Below, in pieces: positions 24,401 through 35,735 of a DNA stretch of 64,000 nt. The stretch lies in assembly GCA_049999765.1 (NCBI GenBank), contig JBNGIQ010008762.1, positions 16,980 to 80,979 on the forward strand, in the 5' to 3' direction. The notes under the pieces are model-generated. The model did not search any database and was not told where the DNA came from. It saw nothing but the letters and a program-made list of their open reading frames with translations. Origin of the DNA: Phaeoceros laevis (Eukaryota; Anthocerotophyta; Anthocerotopsida; Notothyladales). Positions within the stretch are counted from its first letter, which is position 1. Every line of letters begins with the position of its first letter. Made by a program: the position numbers and the translations under genes.

Positions 24401-27400
24401 CCGGCAGCGACAGCCAAATCATAGCATTCCCACCATCTGCAGCGTGCTTGAATTTATCTAGGGAGGAGATTTTGTGTCATCTGGTTCAAGCTTTACTCCG
24501 AGCCAAAACTCCTGTATTTGGAAGGTATGTATCCTGGATTTGCGAGCATCCATCCATTTAAATCATTTGCGTTCAACTCTCACTTGGATGTTCCGCCACC
24601 TGTTATTAGGATCTTAGATATAATCACCCATCTGGTTAAGACGAACAAGTCGGCTATGTCTCGACTCTACAAGCTCGGTGCTTTTGAAATTCTACTCTGG
24701 AAACTTCTGGCTGGTGCTATTGTTGATGCCGATAGATTGGCCATTGCCAAATTTTTACTGCAGTGCCATCTTTTGCAGGTCAGCTCATCTTTAGTAGCCT
24801 GGATTATATTTTCTTAGAGTTATATCGAGACACACGCATGCATGAAGTGCTAATATTTGTGTTTTGGGCCAGGATGCAGATCCCATTTCGCATGGAAAGC
24901 ACACCGAAGACGAAGAAGACCATCCCCCATGGCGTGACAGTGCCCTTCAGTTGTACCTACCGGAAGGAATGATAACCAAACTCATGTCGGAGGTAAAATG
25001 ACTTCAAACTAACAGTTTTGACCCAGTGGACTTTTGAAGTTCGCACAGTTCTCACATGTAGGTCTATTCAGGGACCAGATTCTTTCACTTCACTACTGGA
25101 CTCTGAGCAAAACTCCCCTGAAGTAATTTGGAGTTTGGAGATGAGAGAAAGGCTTCTTGAGTATCTAGTAGCTGAGCTTGGGCCATACGTGAAATTCAGG
25201 GCAAGTGATCCAATGGCGTTGTACATTCATGTACCAAAGCCTCCGTTGGCTTATCCTGAGCTTGAAGGTAGGGGTAAAAAAGATTTGGTTGTCAGGAAGT
25301 CCAGTGATGCAACTTTGGACCACTAACATGGTTGTTTGTTTCAGAATCTGTTTTTGCAGCGCCATTTTACTTGCAAAATCTTTTGGATAGCGAACGATTC
25401 CCCTCATACCAAATCAACGATCCAGTGGGCTTTTTTAGCAACCTCATGTTGGTGAGATCCTACGAGAATGGCAAGCACTTCTGATTTTGTATTGAGCATC
25501 TTTTAGGGTTCTGAATGTCGCTTTGCATTCGCAGGAATTACGGAAGTTGACCTCCTTTCGCAGTACTGGATCACCTGGCTCCTCCAGGCGTGAGGAGCTA
25601 CCTCGTCTGCATCTCCTCCTTCATGCTCAAGTACAGTTTCTCTTTCTCCTTCACAGAGGCTGCTCCAGCTGTCATTCACAATTCGCAATTGACTTCTTTG
25701 TGAATTGATCTGTAGGCATATGTCTTGGAGAGGTTTCCACAGCTAGCTCTTCCAAGCGATGTTGAAGCTGTCGTTGTAAAGCTGGGCACACCTGCTCTCA
25801 GAAGTTGCCTTGCACAGAAAGACGATGCTCCTATGGTTCTTGTAGATATCCTGCAGCACACCACAAAAACTTTGAGGCGATACTGTGCAGCAAGTTCCAA
25901 GTAATTTTGTTTCCTAGGCTCTGTTCTGAAGGCTGAGTGGTTTGTTTCACTTGTGCTGCTGATTATTGTTAACATTATACTTTCTTGGTTTCAGGGAAGA
26001 AATTGCACCGAAAGCAACCCTAAATTTCGCTCTAAGTGTACTTTCACTTGGGACCAAGTTGAGAGCCGACAGAAGTTTTCCAGATTCAAGCAGCAATCCA
26101 AGCCTAGAGTCTGCTGTGGCAGGTTCCCTTTTTGTACTTGAACAGGCAACTTCGACAAGGTCAGGGGGCATCATGATAGTCGCAAGTCACTCTTTGTGCT
26201 GTTTTCTTTAAGGTGATTTCTTAGCATTTGATTAAGAGAATGGATGTGCTTTCATGTGTTTAGTGCTGGAAGAGAGCTTATTCACGATGACATCCGGTGG
26301 AGGGAAGGTTTTTGGTGGGCTCTTTGTTCTGCTGCTGGTGACGCTGCTGAGATTCCACCCAAGGGCCCAAGTCCAGTCTCTTTTGCTGCACTAAGCTGTC
26401 TGAAGAACTTTGCAAACGACGAAGAATATTCTGACAGCATCCTGAAACAGGTCAGTCGCAGGTCCCCAGAGGTTCGTCATTTTAAATACCTTGTGCTTTG
26501 GCATCCTTGTCTAAACATATTCGAGCTGCACTCCTTGACATGTTCTCTACAGGCACTCTATCTACCACTGTTGTTACTCGCAATCCCACCGGAAGATGCA
26601 GGTGTTAAAACCCGGGACTCAAAGTCTGCCCTTCTGTATTCAGCAGCAGATGTCTTGGGTTCCCTGGTCCGTGCGCTTTTTAGAGCTGGAGGAGATAATC
26701 CAAGCTCAAGGCAACTATTAGGACGTGGTGTCATGGCGAGAATAATACCAGAACCGCTTCTAACCAGCTTGCACGAAGCAGAGGCTCCAGAAAAGTTTCT
26801 ATCCATGGTAACAACAAATATTGAACAACCGATGGCTATATGGACTGGTGAAGTTCGGAGTGAGCTTAGGGCCAGGATTACTCAACGCCTTTTCCAGCAT
26901 AATGCTTCTTTTGCAGAGGGAGTAGTTGAGACTGGAGATGACCTCGATTGGTTAGCAGACTTCAATTTTGATTGTCTCAAGGAGGAGCTTGTGGTTGGTG
27001 GCCTCTACGTCAAAGGCTTAGCTAGTGGCCAGTGGGAGTCTTTTGATCTGCCGGCCGGGCATAGTTTTCTTGACTCCATACAGGACTATCTTGAAACACA
27101 TCAGAATGTTATTGTCCTTGCCTCTGAGGATGCTGGGAGTACAGGGGTGGAAGGACACATTGAAGGTGCAGATGAAGTGGTGAAGGATGAAGCTGTTGTG
27201 AGGTACTTGACGGTTTTAGCTGCTTTGAAGGAGTGTCTCAAGTACGCAATTAAGGCTGGTAGAGAAGATCTGCTATCACACTTCGGGCACGACATTCTCT
27301 CACAAATGCAGCTGACGAAGAGGACACTACCACAGGCACAGATGGAATTTGCATCAATCGTTAAAGTGCTAGTTGGTCATGAGAAGGCACGAGATTCGGT

Positions 27401-30400
27401 ATTGCAATCTGAGTTGGTGACTGCCTTGACAATGCAACTCTGGGAAGCCACTGCAGGGAACAAAAAGGGGACTCTGGAAGGAGTCGTTGTTGCTTCTGCG
27501 GATGCTTTCTTGCTGCTGAGTGAAAGCATACCAGCCACTGTGTCAGCCACTAATTTATTTGCCAGTACAGGGGTGTTGCTCCCGCTGCTAGCACTTTTCT
27601 GCGGAGTGGGGCTGCCAAGTCTCAGAGACGGCTCCTCATTTGAACCATTTGTGCCTGAAATATCACCTTTCTCCAGATATCTATCTGCACAAATACTTGG
27701 TCAGCTTCTTCTTGCAGGAAGTGGTGTCAGCAGGAGGGTGAAGCTTTTGAATGATCTTGCACAGCGGAAGAGCTTTGGACATGGTTCGGCCAATGGACGT
27801 CCCGGCTTGGATGAAGGTATAGAAGCTGCCACTGACATGTACGAGCTGATGGATGTCATGGAACCAGGAAGTCAGAGAGAGGAGCCTCTTGTTATCAAGA
27901 CGCTGCTACTTCTATTACCAGTGGATTTGCTGTCAACATTGACCAGGGATCCTGCAGAAGCATGCACAATGTATGATAAAAATTATCTGTCCCCAAGGTT
28001 GGTGTGGGATGAAGATACAAGGCAAAGGGTAAAAGCTACACTGGAGAAAGAGGCTTTAAAAACTGCTTTTCTGCAGAAAGGCCTGCGTGGAATCCCCTCC
28101 TGGTCCCTTGTACGAAAGCGGCCTGTTTTTCTTCGTTGGGTGCTTGTCACTGTCTCTGAAGATGAACCAAGGCCCTTGTTTAGAGACGAAGAAGAAGAGG
28201 GCTATGCACGAGAACTTTACCTTGGGGGCTTTTATGTTGATCAGTTTCTACGCAATCCTCAATATGACTTCGGAAGCATTCTTGAGGAACGTTTTATGCG
28301 GGAGATCCGGAAAGCAGTGGTTATTGGGGTGCCAACCGATGGAATTCACTCTGATGAGTTTGATATTGATGACAGGAGGCGATTATTACTTGTCTTGTTG
28401 CTTTTGTTCAAGGGCCGGCCAGCTTTGCTATCTGGCTACTCGTCCAATATTGACATATTCCTTCCACTACAAGATTTCATCAGTGGCGGAGCAGGCAGCG
28501 AACGACGTGCCTTAGCACAACCAGCAATGCTCTTGTTCCATTGCACGGCAAAGCACAAAGATATTGTCGATTGTGTCATCTCAGAGGAGTTGATCTATAC
28601 TTTGTCATCCTTTTTGAGTCTGCACGTTCCCCAATCTGATGCAGGGAATGCAGGTACTGATCCAAGATTATGCAGCCTGATGTTATTGTTGCGACTCATG
28701 CGACTGAGCCACAAAACAGTGGAAATAGCTTATAAGCTGGGTCTGGTATCGAAAATAGCAGACATTGTCCTTGATATTGAGGGCTCTGTTGTGTTAAGAC
28801 AAAGAGCTGCAGAGTGCTTGGCAATCATGTGTGCTGACAAACGGAGGGGACCAGATGTGAGCAAGTTATTGGACAAGCTAATACCAGAGAATGCCAAAGG
28901 GTATGGTGCTTGGAATATCCAGACTGCTAATATACGTGATGAAGTAATCGACTCCAGGACTCTTAAGCATTTCCTGCAACATCGTTATCCTTCAGGTTGG
29001 TGGATTCTCGACACACCCGAAGGTACATACGAAACTGACACAGATCCTAATGGCCCTGTCACCATTGTGGAGGCAACATTGACTTTCCCCAATGCTAAGA
29101 TGTCAGATTTCAATGATGAAGCGGAAGGTGTATTTAGACGGAGCATCGCTACATTGGCTCGGGTTGAAATGAGGGATGTTCATATTCTTAGGAAACGGAC
29201 AGGTAGCATCATAATCGATTTTGAGGTTTACTTTCAGCGAAGTAAACATGAGCATGGAAAGATCAAGGAACCTGAAATGGATGCTCGCGCCTTCAAAGAA
29301 AAACTTGAAAGCGATAGCAATCAGGTGTTTGGTACCAAATTTTTTGAGCCTATGGGAGTCCCAATGGTAACGGCTATTGCAATCAAGCTCATCCCTCAAC
29401 TCTCACGAGGCAAGAGCTGGAAAAAGAACACGGTTCTCACACCAGAGAGTCCAGCACCGACTGTTCAGATTGTGTATGTGACTGGCGGGCAAACTCCAAC
29501 ACTTCCAAGGAATGGTTCAGAGAAAGATGTGAATGTGATTTATGTGCAGGGTACGCAAACCCCTGAAGAATTACTCCGAGCTTCAGGAATGGAACTGGGA
29601 GAGAAGGGTAACTTTGTGTTGCAGCAGCAGCCTCAAATCGTGTATCAGCTGCCTCCAGGTGTAGGAGGAACTGGCCAAGCTCAGGTTTTGTATCGCTCAC
29701 CTTCAGGGTTCGTTCCTGCTTCCCATCAAACGTCTTTTGTCCTTCAGCGTCCTCAATTTTCAGATCCAGAGGCACAGCTTCCTGTCCAAAGTCCTTCCTT
29801 GGTTGCGAGCGTACCATCAGAGTTAGGAGGTACACCTCTTGCAGTTGACGCAAAGCCCAGTGCTGTTAGGTCACTTCCCTTCCTTCCCGCTCAGGATACT
29901 CCACGAGATGTTAGAGACAAGTCATTGTTTTCTCCACCTGTCACCACAGACGTTCTGGCTCGTTCCACACCTAGAAAATCATCGAGTGGCCAAGTTGACC
30001 AGCCCCCTAGTCATAGTGCTAGCGTAGTGGAGCCTCCTAGAGTACACCTGACGTCTCCAGAGCCATATGGTCGTGCTCCACCTGTGTACGGTCCACCACC
30101 TCCACCACCTCCCCCTCCCCCTCCTACAGCATCTTCAAGAAACCAAGAAATGTCAGGTCTTAACCAAAGCTTTACAGTAGCTGCACTACCTCCTCCACTA
30201 CTGTCTTCTTCATGTCTTCCTTCAACCGGAGTAAGGCCAACTGCACCACCGCCACCACCTCGACCCCCACCACCTCTAGCTCCTTCCAATGGCCTCACTC
30301 GTCCAGCACCTCCCTCCCCTCCATCTGCAGTATTCACATCTCACCCCGTATATGAAAGTCATCCGCCACTGCCGCCGCCTCCTCCAATTGTAGGTCCGGG

Positions 30401-31789
30401 ACCTCAGCAGTTTTCAACTTCACCTTTGGAGTCAGCACCTAGTTATTCGGATAAACCAACATTTGATGCAGCACCCTTTCCTTCACCTGTTGAGGCAACG
30501 TTGGCTGGTGAGTGGAGTAGTATGGTCTTGATGTGATCATTTGTTTGTACTCGATGCCCTCAAGCCAGTGGGCAGTACTGGAACTGAAGCTGGATGAACC
30601 GAGGCAGCCAACATAATGTGATATTCTCGGATTTTGCAGGTCGCACCCAGGCGAGCTCAATAATGGTGAGATCTGAAGAAGGAAGGTACACCCTGTGTTT
30701 CCCTGTTTAGCGGTTACTGCATCCATGTGAAGGTACTTCAGGTTGTTTACGTTACTGCGCTTTTGGAACAGGATGGTCCCTTTAGACAAGGGCCTCAGCC
30801 TCATTCTTGAAGGGGCTGATATTACTGCAGCTAATAGGGGAATTGCCATGACAAACTTTCTTGAGGCCTTTGAAGAAGGTGACAATCTCAGTGGTTGTTG
30901 CTTTGTTGGAAACGTTGTTCTATCATCTCATGACATTTCAGTGACCTGTCGTCTGTTTGTCTGTTTGTTTGTTCTGCTGTTGTTACAGAACCGGAGGAAC
31001 TGAGAAGATTGATTGAGAAATATCCAAAATTGGTGCAGAAATACTCATTACAACCGCAGTTATGCTGTGATCTGGTGATGGCGTGGGAAGAGCAATGTTT
31101 GGATCTGCTGACAGAAAGCGAGCTGGTATATTCGTTTTTATACTTTTGATGTTTGTCACTTAAGGCTAGCCTGTATATCGTTGCAACTGAAGATGCTCCT
31201 TTCATTGTGCATTGGATTTCTTCTTCTTATCACCTGTCATAAATCTTGCAGGCCAAGCACAGAAGGTCAATCGCTGCATTTGATATGTGTCGCTTTGATG
31301 ACCCAAAAGCTGCAACTGAGGAGGCAAAGAAGAAGTACCAAGCAATCCTTAAAGTTCGAAAGTATGTGTAGTGCCACATTGCCTCATCTGCAGATCAGTC
31401 TTTGCAAGTTTTGGTCAGTGTATCACTGTTACTGAAGTATTTTTCCTGCAATGTTGTCGACATCTAGAGAGCAAGAATGGAAACAGAGGTCCAAGCAAAT
31501 CAAGGGTGACATGTCTGCCGAGCTTACAAAGGCAGTTAGCGGCAGAAAGGTATGTGAAGTATATCCAATATCTTTCAGTCAGAGAATCTAGGAGAAAGCC
31601 GTTCATTAAGATTCGTCCTGAGAGCGTCCTGTGATAATCTGTTTCGTTCGTGAATAGGAAAAGCTCACCATTGAGACTGCCCAAGATGAGTTAAAGTCCT
31701 TGTCCAAAGGCAAAATAAAGTTAAAAAGCAAGAAGTCTCAGTCAAACCTTTCGATGGTTACTGATTCGGCGGCCATCGTTATACAGTGA
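18476..31789 (+). CDS. RME-8/DNAJC13/GRV2-like giant protein lacking the J domain
   Basis: A giant multi-exon gene (well over 20 exons, roughly 2,800 residues by my estimate) of the RME-8/DNAJC13/GRV2 family, which acts on endosomes in sorting and receptor recycling. The ATG at 18476 sits in the strong context GCCATGG. The N-terminus shows PH-like segments comparable to GRV2 (MDYQVFLVRP, VSRILRVSDTG; later TIVITKDFFIEKYGEE). The diagnostic four IWN repeats are present: VLVWNDKKRMELRKF (about 22780), PEVIWSLEMRERLLEY (about 25115), MAIWTGEVRSELRARI (about 26830) and RLVWDEDTRQRVKATL (about 27995). A degenerate GYF-like stretch lies at about 24110-24250. The J domain that normally sits between IWN2 and IWN3 is missing: exons there (25540-26220) run on without it and there is no HPD. 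After IWN4 come armadillo-like helices, an extra domain (about 28990-29400), a proline-rich region (29450-30500) and spliced exons to TGA at 31787. The first intron (18795-19296) is long; most others are about 70-150 bases. Confidence 0.85.
26451..26552 (+). other. Probable stopless 102-base intron inside the RME-8-like gene
   Basis: The sequence CAG|GTCAGT at 26451 and CTCTACAG at 26545-26552 bound 102 bases, a multiple of three without stop codons. Splicing joins SILKQ to ALYLPLL, which fits the helical repeat better than the retained reading. Retention would insert 34 residues and keep the frame. Confidence 0.6.
29030..29400 (+). other. Extra C-terminal domain of the RME-8-like protein
   Basis: This part of the protein (motifs VEATLTFPNAKMSDFN, FRRSIATLARVEMRDVHI, GSIIIDFEVYF) has a strand-helix-strand-strand pattern like SEA-type folds. 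It is not part of the RME-8/GRV2 proteins I know. The function is unknown. Confidence 0.5.
30081..30400 (+). other. Proline-rich tracts in the RME-8-like protein
   Basis: Uninterrupted runs of prolines of up to about 12 residues, separated by Ser/Thr-rich linkers, suggest binding sites for SH3, WW, EVH1 or profilin-type partners. They look like the FH1 region of a formin, but no FH2 domain follows. Confidence 0.7.
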
Positions 31790-32333
31790 AGGCATTTCCT
31801 CCGATTCTTTTTTTATTCCATTGTTAGAACTGATTTTAGTTCAACTGGCCTCTAATTCATGATCCAGCTTGTATGATAACAGATTTTACCCTAGGTAACA
31901 ATGTAAGGGTAGTCTGCTGGACCATTCTTCGTCCTTAGGAAGGACCTTATCCACGCTGGTGTTGTACAATTAGTAAGATTTTCTGGCATGTAGAACCTTT
32001 GATTTGGCATAACTAGGTCTGGCGTAACTAGATCGTAGGACAATTCAACGAGAGAGCACTTCCCTGCTCTGACCCTGATGTTTGTAGAAGATTGATCTGA
32101 TGTGGTGGGGGGAAGGGAAAAGCAGTCGCTTTGCTGCTTCGAGACAAGCTAAGAGACATTGTTATGTCAAAACCATGTATTTGTATTCATTTATGCGACA
32201 ATTTTGAACAAACTGGAGTACCTGAAAGTCGAGACCCGCCAGTTATTCACTGGTTGCGTATAGGAAGTTGAGAATTGCAAATTGATGAACTCATTAAGAG
32301 CATGTTGCATGAAGGTCATCGATGCAATCCTGG
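31790..32333. other. Intergenic before the first assembly gap
   Basis: This contains the 3' end of the RME-8-like gene and probably the promoter of the uS3m gene. No coding motif is seen. Confidence 0.4.
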
Positions 32334-32433
32334 NNNNNNNNNNNNNNNNNNNNNNNNNNNNNNNNNNNNNNNNNNNNNNNNNNNNNNNNNNNNNNNNNNN
32401 NNNNNNNNNNNNNNNNNNNNNNNNNNNNNNNNN
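32334..32433. other. Assembly gap, 100 N
   Basis: An unresolved run of exactly 100 N, so the true length is unknown. It removes the 5' part of the ubiquitin remnant that follows. Confidence 0.99.
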
Positions 32434-32613
32434 AGAAGACGCTTAAGTGGGAGAGCACAACGCGATACTACTCGGGATGTGAAGGCCAAAGTTCACGGAA
32501 AAGGAAGCGATCCAACGAGCTGTATGTTGCTGGGAAGCAGCTGGAGGATGGCTCTTGTGTCGTAGCGGATTACAGAATTCCACTTAAATTGAGTTGTTCA
32601 GCTGCGGGGAGGG
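32434..32613 (+). pseudogene. Degenerate ubiquitin coding sequence abutting uS3m
   Basis: The stretch keeps islands of ubiquitin coding sequence in the right order: AAGACGCTT (K6-T7-L8) at 32436, GTGAAGGCCAAAGTTCA (about V26 to Q31) near 32479, GCTGGGAAGCAGCTGGAG running on to GATGGC (A46 to G53) at 32529-32552, and GCGGATTAC (A57-D58-Y59) at 32565. Its last codons, CTG CGG GGA GGG, encode Leu-Arg-Gly-Gly, the ubiquitin C-terminus, and lie immediately before and in frame with the uS3m ATG at 32614. Between the islands the frame shifts, about 35 bases are lost overall, and a TGA lies in the uS3m frame eight codons before the ATG. It can no longer encode ubiquitin as assembled. A sequencing error beside the gap is possible but would not explain all changes. 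Confidence 0.8.
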
Positions 32614-33492
32614 ATGTCAAAGTATGCGAAAGTTGTGCAGCGGGTGCCAAAGAGCCCCTTTGGTTCCCACGAGAATCTCCTTAGATCCAGTGGCTGGTTG
32701 GCTGCTAAGCCGTCTGGGGAGTCAGGATCACTCCCTCCTGCTCCTCAGAGTAGATCTACACCTTCCTTGAATTATCTGGCCATGCAACATTTTTTCCGTT
32801 CCAGAAATCACCTGGATTTCAATGCTGATGCTGTTCTGCAGTCGGTTTGCCATTTTGCAAAGCAGGAAAGTCTTTCTTTGGCAGTGCCAAAGGCAACAAG
32901 TGTGGGGGATGTGTCTGTGCGAAGAGATGTGAATACCTTGGGCGGCAATCACTATCCCAAGCTGTTGTTTCAGGATGTGAACTTCGAGCAGTACTTGAAC
33001 ACGATACAACCACCGAGGAAAACCTCCACTGGGTTACGTCCTGGTAGGGTTATCGTTCATCACTTTCCAAAGAGGACTGCTGTCCATGTATTCACCCCGG
33101 ATGACGTCGAGCCTGACACCTGGAAGCGAGTGGCAGCAGTGTTGTCTTCTCAATCCAACACTAGTGTCTTTTTGAAAGCAGTGAAATTGCAGTCAATCTA
33201 CCAGAGTGCTTCTCTAATTGCGCAGGACATTTGTTTGCAACTAGAGCAGAGGAAACAGTTCCGGGCTATCACCCAACAGCTGTTCAAGAGGTTGAAAAAG
33301 GTACCTTATGTGGAGGGCATTCGAGTCATATGTTCGGGTCGAATCAATGGTGCACTCATAGCTCGAACTGACAGACGAGGCTATGGTCCTCTGACGTTGC
33401 AATCTTTCAGCTCTCAGGTGGATTATGCTCAGGGACGAGCTCAGCTTCCTTATGGCATCTTAGGTATCAAAGTTTGGGTCAGTTATCTCTAG
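32614..33492 (+). CDS. rps3: Mitochondrial small-subunit ribosomal protein uS3m, nuclear-encoded
   Basis: A single-exon 292-residue protein of the mitochondrial small ribosomal subunit. It matches the plant mitochondrial RPS3 pattern in two blocks: KLLFQDVNFEQYLNTIQPP with GRVIVHHFPKRTAVHVF in the N-terminal half, and the C-terminal block FRAITQQLFKRLKKV, GIRVICSGRINGALIART and YGILGIKVWVSYL-stop. The central variable region of organelle RPS3 is largely gone, so the protein is shorter than mitochondrially encoded copies. The organelle-type N-terminus is replaced by a basic, Ser/Arg-rich leader (MSKYAKVVQRVPKSPFG) that could serve as a mitochondrial presequence. The ATG follows the LRGG codons of a decayed ubiquitin. 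There is no intron, whereas mitochondrial rps3 of many plants has one. Transfer from the mitochondrion is inferred. Confidence 0.9.
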   Translation: MSKYAKVVQRVPKSPFGSHENLLRSSGWLAAKPSGESGSLPPAPQSRSTPSLNYLAMQHFFRSRNHLDFNADAVLQSVCHFAKQESLSLAVPKATSVGDVSVRRDVNTLGGNHYPKLLFQDVNFEQYLNTIQPPRKTSTGLRPGRVIVHHFPKRTAVHVFTPDDVEPDTWKRVAAVLSSQSNTSVFLKAVKLQSIYQSASLIAQDICLQLEQRKQFRAITQQLFKRLKKVPYVEGIRVICSGRINGALIARTDRRGYGPLTLQSFSSQVDYAQGRAQLPYGILGIKVWVSYL

Positions 33493-35707
33493 GAGCAGTG
33501 GAAGGAGTGTAGGTTGTCTCATGCCAAGCATGTGGCGTATCAGCAAATGCAGGATTTTGTGCTGACATTTTTTGCTTGAAGGAGGGCTTGCACAGCACAT
33601 GTTAGAAAAGCAGCCTTTGTGAGCGCTTTTTGTTCAGCTCAGTCTTCACCATGCTTCTACGCGTTTCCTTCATATGATATTGAGACTGAAAGGCCAGCGT
33701 TGTGCAGTGAGAGTTTCGGCAGTAACTTTTATCCTGCTGGCTGCGAGACTTGCCTTCCTCAATGTCAAGTAGCGGGTCACTCGCATCCAGTTTAGATAGG
33801 TCAGCACACCGTAGATCCATCAGCACCCTCGTACCAACCTGTGCTGTCTCTTGTCAATGGAGTTTCTTGCTTTTAACTTTTTCCTCTCGGAGCGAAGGTA
33901 GGACGGAGTTATAAGTACTGGTGAGTGCTCGGGAATAACCTGGCCTTATCTCACCAGAACGAAAAGCAACTACAGTAGTCCTCAAGTGGTGCAAGAAGCT
34001 TGTGTGGTTGATGAGATGAAAGCGTTTGCTCGTCTGTCTCATCTCTTATTGAGCGATCAGGGTATGTGCAAGATTGGGAGGTTGGCTTGTTGCCACCACA
34101 GGTCGATTAGACGGCTAGCGCTGCCTGCTTTCCCACGACGTTGTAAGGTATGCGGCCTCAACTGGCTATGACCGTAACATTCAATGCGGGAGCTTATCAT
34201 CGTCCGCCAAGCCTAAACTGCTTCCACCACTCCAGGCTGTGGGCACCACCATCCTGTCTACGACTCTACACATATATAGCGCTGGTGCTGTTTGTTGCCA
34301 AAGTCGTTCTCTGTAGCGCCCACCTCTTTTTTTTTCCATTCCAAGGGCAGACACCAACTTGTAAGCAGCTCAGCAAAGGAGAAAGGAGGTGATGCCTACT
34401 GAGGGGAGCCGTCTGTGTTCATCCCTCTCAACTGCTCCTCGAAAAAGTGGCAGGCTTGCTAGCTTGCGTTTCTTGTATTCTTCCCCTTTTTTCTCAGTGC
34501 GCCCAGCGGTCGCAGATGCATGATGATTGCAAGGGTAAAAGGTTGCATTCCACCGGCGGATGAGGTCACAAGAGTAAATCTTTCCATCTGCGTAATGGAC
34601 CAATCAACCAAGCAGGCAAGGCAACGCAGGAAATTCCGGGATACGCGCAGACTATCTCAAGTGACAGAGAGTCTGAGCGTCGATTTTGCTTACATCCGCA
34701 CCAGGCGGCGGAGGATATGCATCACATAGACTATGCAACAATGTTATGCACATGAATGCACAGACTACGTTAGGTTACTCCATCACATAATGTAGCGGTA
34801 GCGTCAGAGTCTCACTGATGGGATGGGTGGGTTTAACCTCGCCCTAATCAACCATAATAGGTGCCAGGAGTGCTTGATGGAGCGGCTGAGCAGCCGGATC
34901 ATGAGACAGGGCTTTTAGTCCTTCCGTACCAGCTCTAATACTGTACTGTAGAAGCTGGCGAGTTAGCAGACGACATTGTCATGTGGTAACAGAACCGGAT
35001 CGTGGCCAGCCCATCCAGCGCCTGCCCGCCCGCCCTGTGAGCAGCTGAGCGGCAGCAGATGCAGATATCTCCCGCCACCTACTCCTAATAAACCATTTAC
35101 ATGGACTTGCATACAGACGTAGATAGACATCACAACGGGTGCCTGCCTGTCTGTGTAACCTGTCACGCACGCCTCGTTCCAGTCATCAGGTTCGTCCGGT
35201 GCAGTCAGGTCAGGTCAGGGTTGTCAGGTTCGTTCGGTCAATCACTTCTGACTGACGACCCGGTCGAACAAGCGAGGGAACGATGGCGCCCATGGAAAGG
35301 AAAAAAAGGGCATCTGGGGCGGCCGAGGCAGACCAAGTACCGTAAAGAAGCGGAAGAGAAGCGGAAGTAGAAGAAGGACTTATTCTCGTCGAGGTTGGAC
35401 CAAAGTGGAGTGCAGCTACTCCACTTCACTCCTCCACTCCTGGGTCTAGCTTGTCTTCACGAGCGAGTGGTCTGCTGTGTTAGGGCATTTGAATTTGGCG
35501 CGCAACTGATTACAGATGGCGTTCTCCCGTACGCCGTGGCAGATGAAATGATGGTGAAAACGTGCAAGTCGTGCAGGGCAGGCAGGGGCTGCCTCTGCCT
35601 GCCACCGCCAGCCTTGCTCCTGGATTAATTAAAAATTTAGTAATCCCGGTATCTCTAATCTGGCCTTTACAGCAAGCCAGGCTTGTCCGATAGGATAGTT
35701 AGTTAGG

Positions 35708-35735
35708 CAACAACAACAACAACAAACAACAACAA
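35708..35735. repeat. (CAA)n microsatellite
   Basis: A near-perfect CAA/ACAA run. Confidence 0.7.

Noticed and set aside
30011-30337. Gly-rich minus-strand frame
   Set aside because: It is the antisense of the proline codons in the RME-8-like gene.
30081-30400. Polyproline tracts suggesting a formin
   Set aside because: No FH2 domain follows, and the rest of the protein has the four IWN repeats of RME-8, so the tracts are an add-on and not a formin FH1 region.
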